Source: Bacteroidales bacterium (GTDB lineage Bacteria; Bacteroidota; Bacteroidia; Bacteroidales; UBA7960). Taken from it: 6,058 nt of DNA. The notes beneath the pieces were generated by a model. It was not told the DNA's origin. It did no database searches and saw only the letters and a program-made list of their open reading frames with translations. The stretch is from positions 1 to 6,058 of the forward strand of contig SKTA01000238.1 of assembly GCA_007122745.1 (NCBI GenBank), given 5' to 3'. A program made the position numbers and the translations under genes. This document shows, in pieces, positions 5,670 to 6,058 of the stretch. The first letter of the stretch is position 1; each line of letters opens with the position of its first letter.

Positions 5670-6058
5670 TTATTCCTCCTCTTTTGTCACCAGCAGTTTA
5701 AAACCTTTCCCGTGTATGTTAAGGAGTTCTACAGAGGGATCCTCTTTGAGGTATTTTCGCAGTTTGGCAATGTACACATCCATGCTTCTGGCGTTAAAGT
5801 AGTTATCGTCGAGCCAGATCTTTTTCAGTGCCTCAGACCTGTCCAGTACATAATTAGTCCGGTCGCAAAGCATTTTTAGCAGTTGTGCCTCCTTGGAGGT
5901 GAGTTTTTGCTCTTTCCCGTCAATCTTCAGTATCTGTCTGGCATAATCAAAACTGTATTTTCCAATCTGAAAGAATGATTTTTCTGAATCTCCGGGCTTG
6001 TCAAAATAGGTTCGGCGGTATATGGCGTTGATCCGAAGCAGGAGTTCGTCCATGCTGA
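5670..6058 (-). CDS. rprY: OmpR/PhoB-family response regulator, RprY-like (5' part outside the window)
   Basis: This is the DNA-binding half of a two-component response regulator; the phospho-acceptor receiver domain lies beyond the right edge. The frame stays open to the edge, so the first ATG in view (6053) is internal: the residues MDELLLRINAIYRR are the usual end of a receiver domain. A linker follows, then a winged-helix Trans_reg_C domain at about residues 28-121 of the visible part. LTSKEAQLLKMLC (51-63) is the conserved first helix. NARSMDVYIAKLRKYLK (87-103) includes the recognition helix, and NIHGKGFKLLV is the wing hairpin. The wording NYFNARSMDVYIAKLRKYLKEDP closely resembles Bacteroides RprY from memory; the rprY symbol is therefore a likely ortholog rather than proven. 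Transcription points toward sufB, but a predicted promoter separates them, so it is probably its own unit. Confidence 0.88.
   Translation of the reverse strand, partial: SMDELLLRINAIYRRTYFDKPGDSEKSFFQIGKYSFDYARQILKIDGKEQKLTSKEAQLLKMLCDRTNYVLDRSEALKKIWLDDNYFNARSMDVYIAKLRKYLKEDPSVELLNIHGKGFKLLVTKEEE

Noticed and set aside
5455..5802. Plus-strand open frame of 115 codons starting in the intergenic region
   Set aside because: It begins on the suf -7 box, has no family match, and its second half is antisense to the regulator's DNA-binding domain.
1..6058. Search for CRISPR arrays, insertion sequences, tRNA genes, riboswitches or defence genes
   Set aside because: Nearly all of the window is coding sequence of the SUF operon and one regulator; I found no long repeats, transposase frames or tRNA-like cloverleaf.

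Overview
The window is one minus-strand locus: a complete SUF iron-sulfur cluster assembly operon in the order sufB-sufC-sufD-sufS-sufE, preceded on the same strand by the C-terminal part of an OmpR/RprY-type response regulator that runs off the right edge. All genes read right to left. Every SUF reading frame is intact and near the usual family length, and the catalytic residues I could check are present.

The organism is most likely a member of the Bacteroidota. The promoter in front of sufB has the Bacteroidota form (a -33 ATTG, 20 bases, then TATCTTTG at -7). Most starts lack a recognisable Shine-Dalgarno sequence and have A-rich leaders. The regulator fragment strongly resembles Bacteroides RprY. 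The compact sufBCDSE order without sufA also fits. The assignment rests on these features only; no 16S or other marker gene is in view.

Layout from right to left, in the direction of transcription: 6058-5670 response regulator C-terminus (partial); 5669-5376 intergenic region with a short tandem heptamer repeat just after the regulator stop, the predicted suf promoter (5489-5458), an imperfect palindrome over its -7 box, and a perfect 6-bp inverted repeat in the sufB leader; 5375-3927 sufB; 3881-3123 sufC; 3097-1691 sufD; 1682-462 sufS; 424-8 sufE. Gaps between the suf genes are 45, 25, 8 and 37 bases, so a single transcript is likely.

Together the products form one pathway. SufS takes sulfur from cysteine as a persulfide, SufE accepts and relays it, and the SufB-SufC2-SufD scaffold builds the cluster using ATP hydrolysis by SufC. 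No A-type carrier (sufA) and no Rrf2-type regulator lies in the window.

Most of the window is ordinary core metabolism and I see no new biological system. The points most worth a second look are a cysteine motif (CxxCxxxC) at the C-terminus of SufD, in an operon whose SufB lacks the N-terminal CxxCxxxC of E. coli SufB, and two palindromes placed where they could control the operon.
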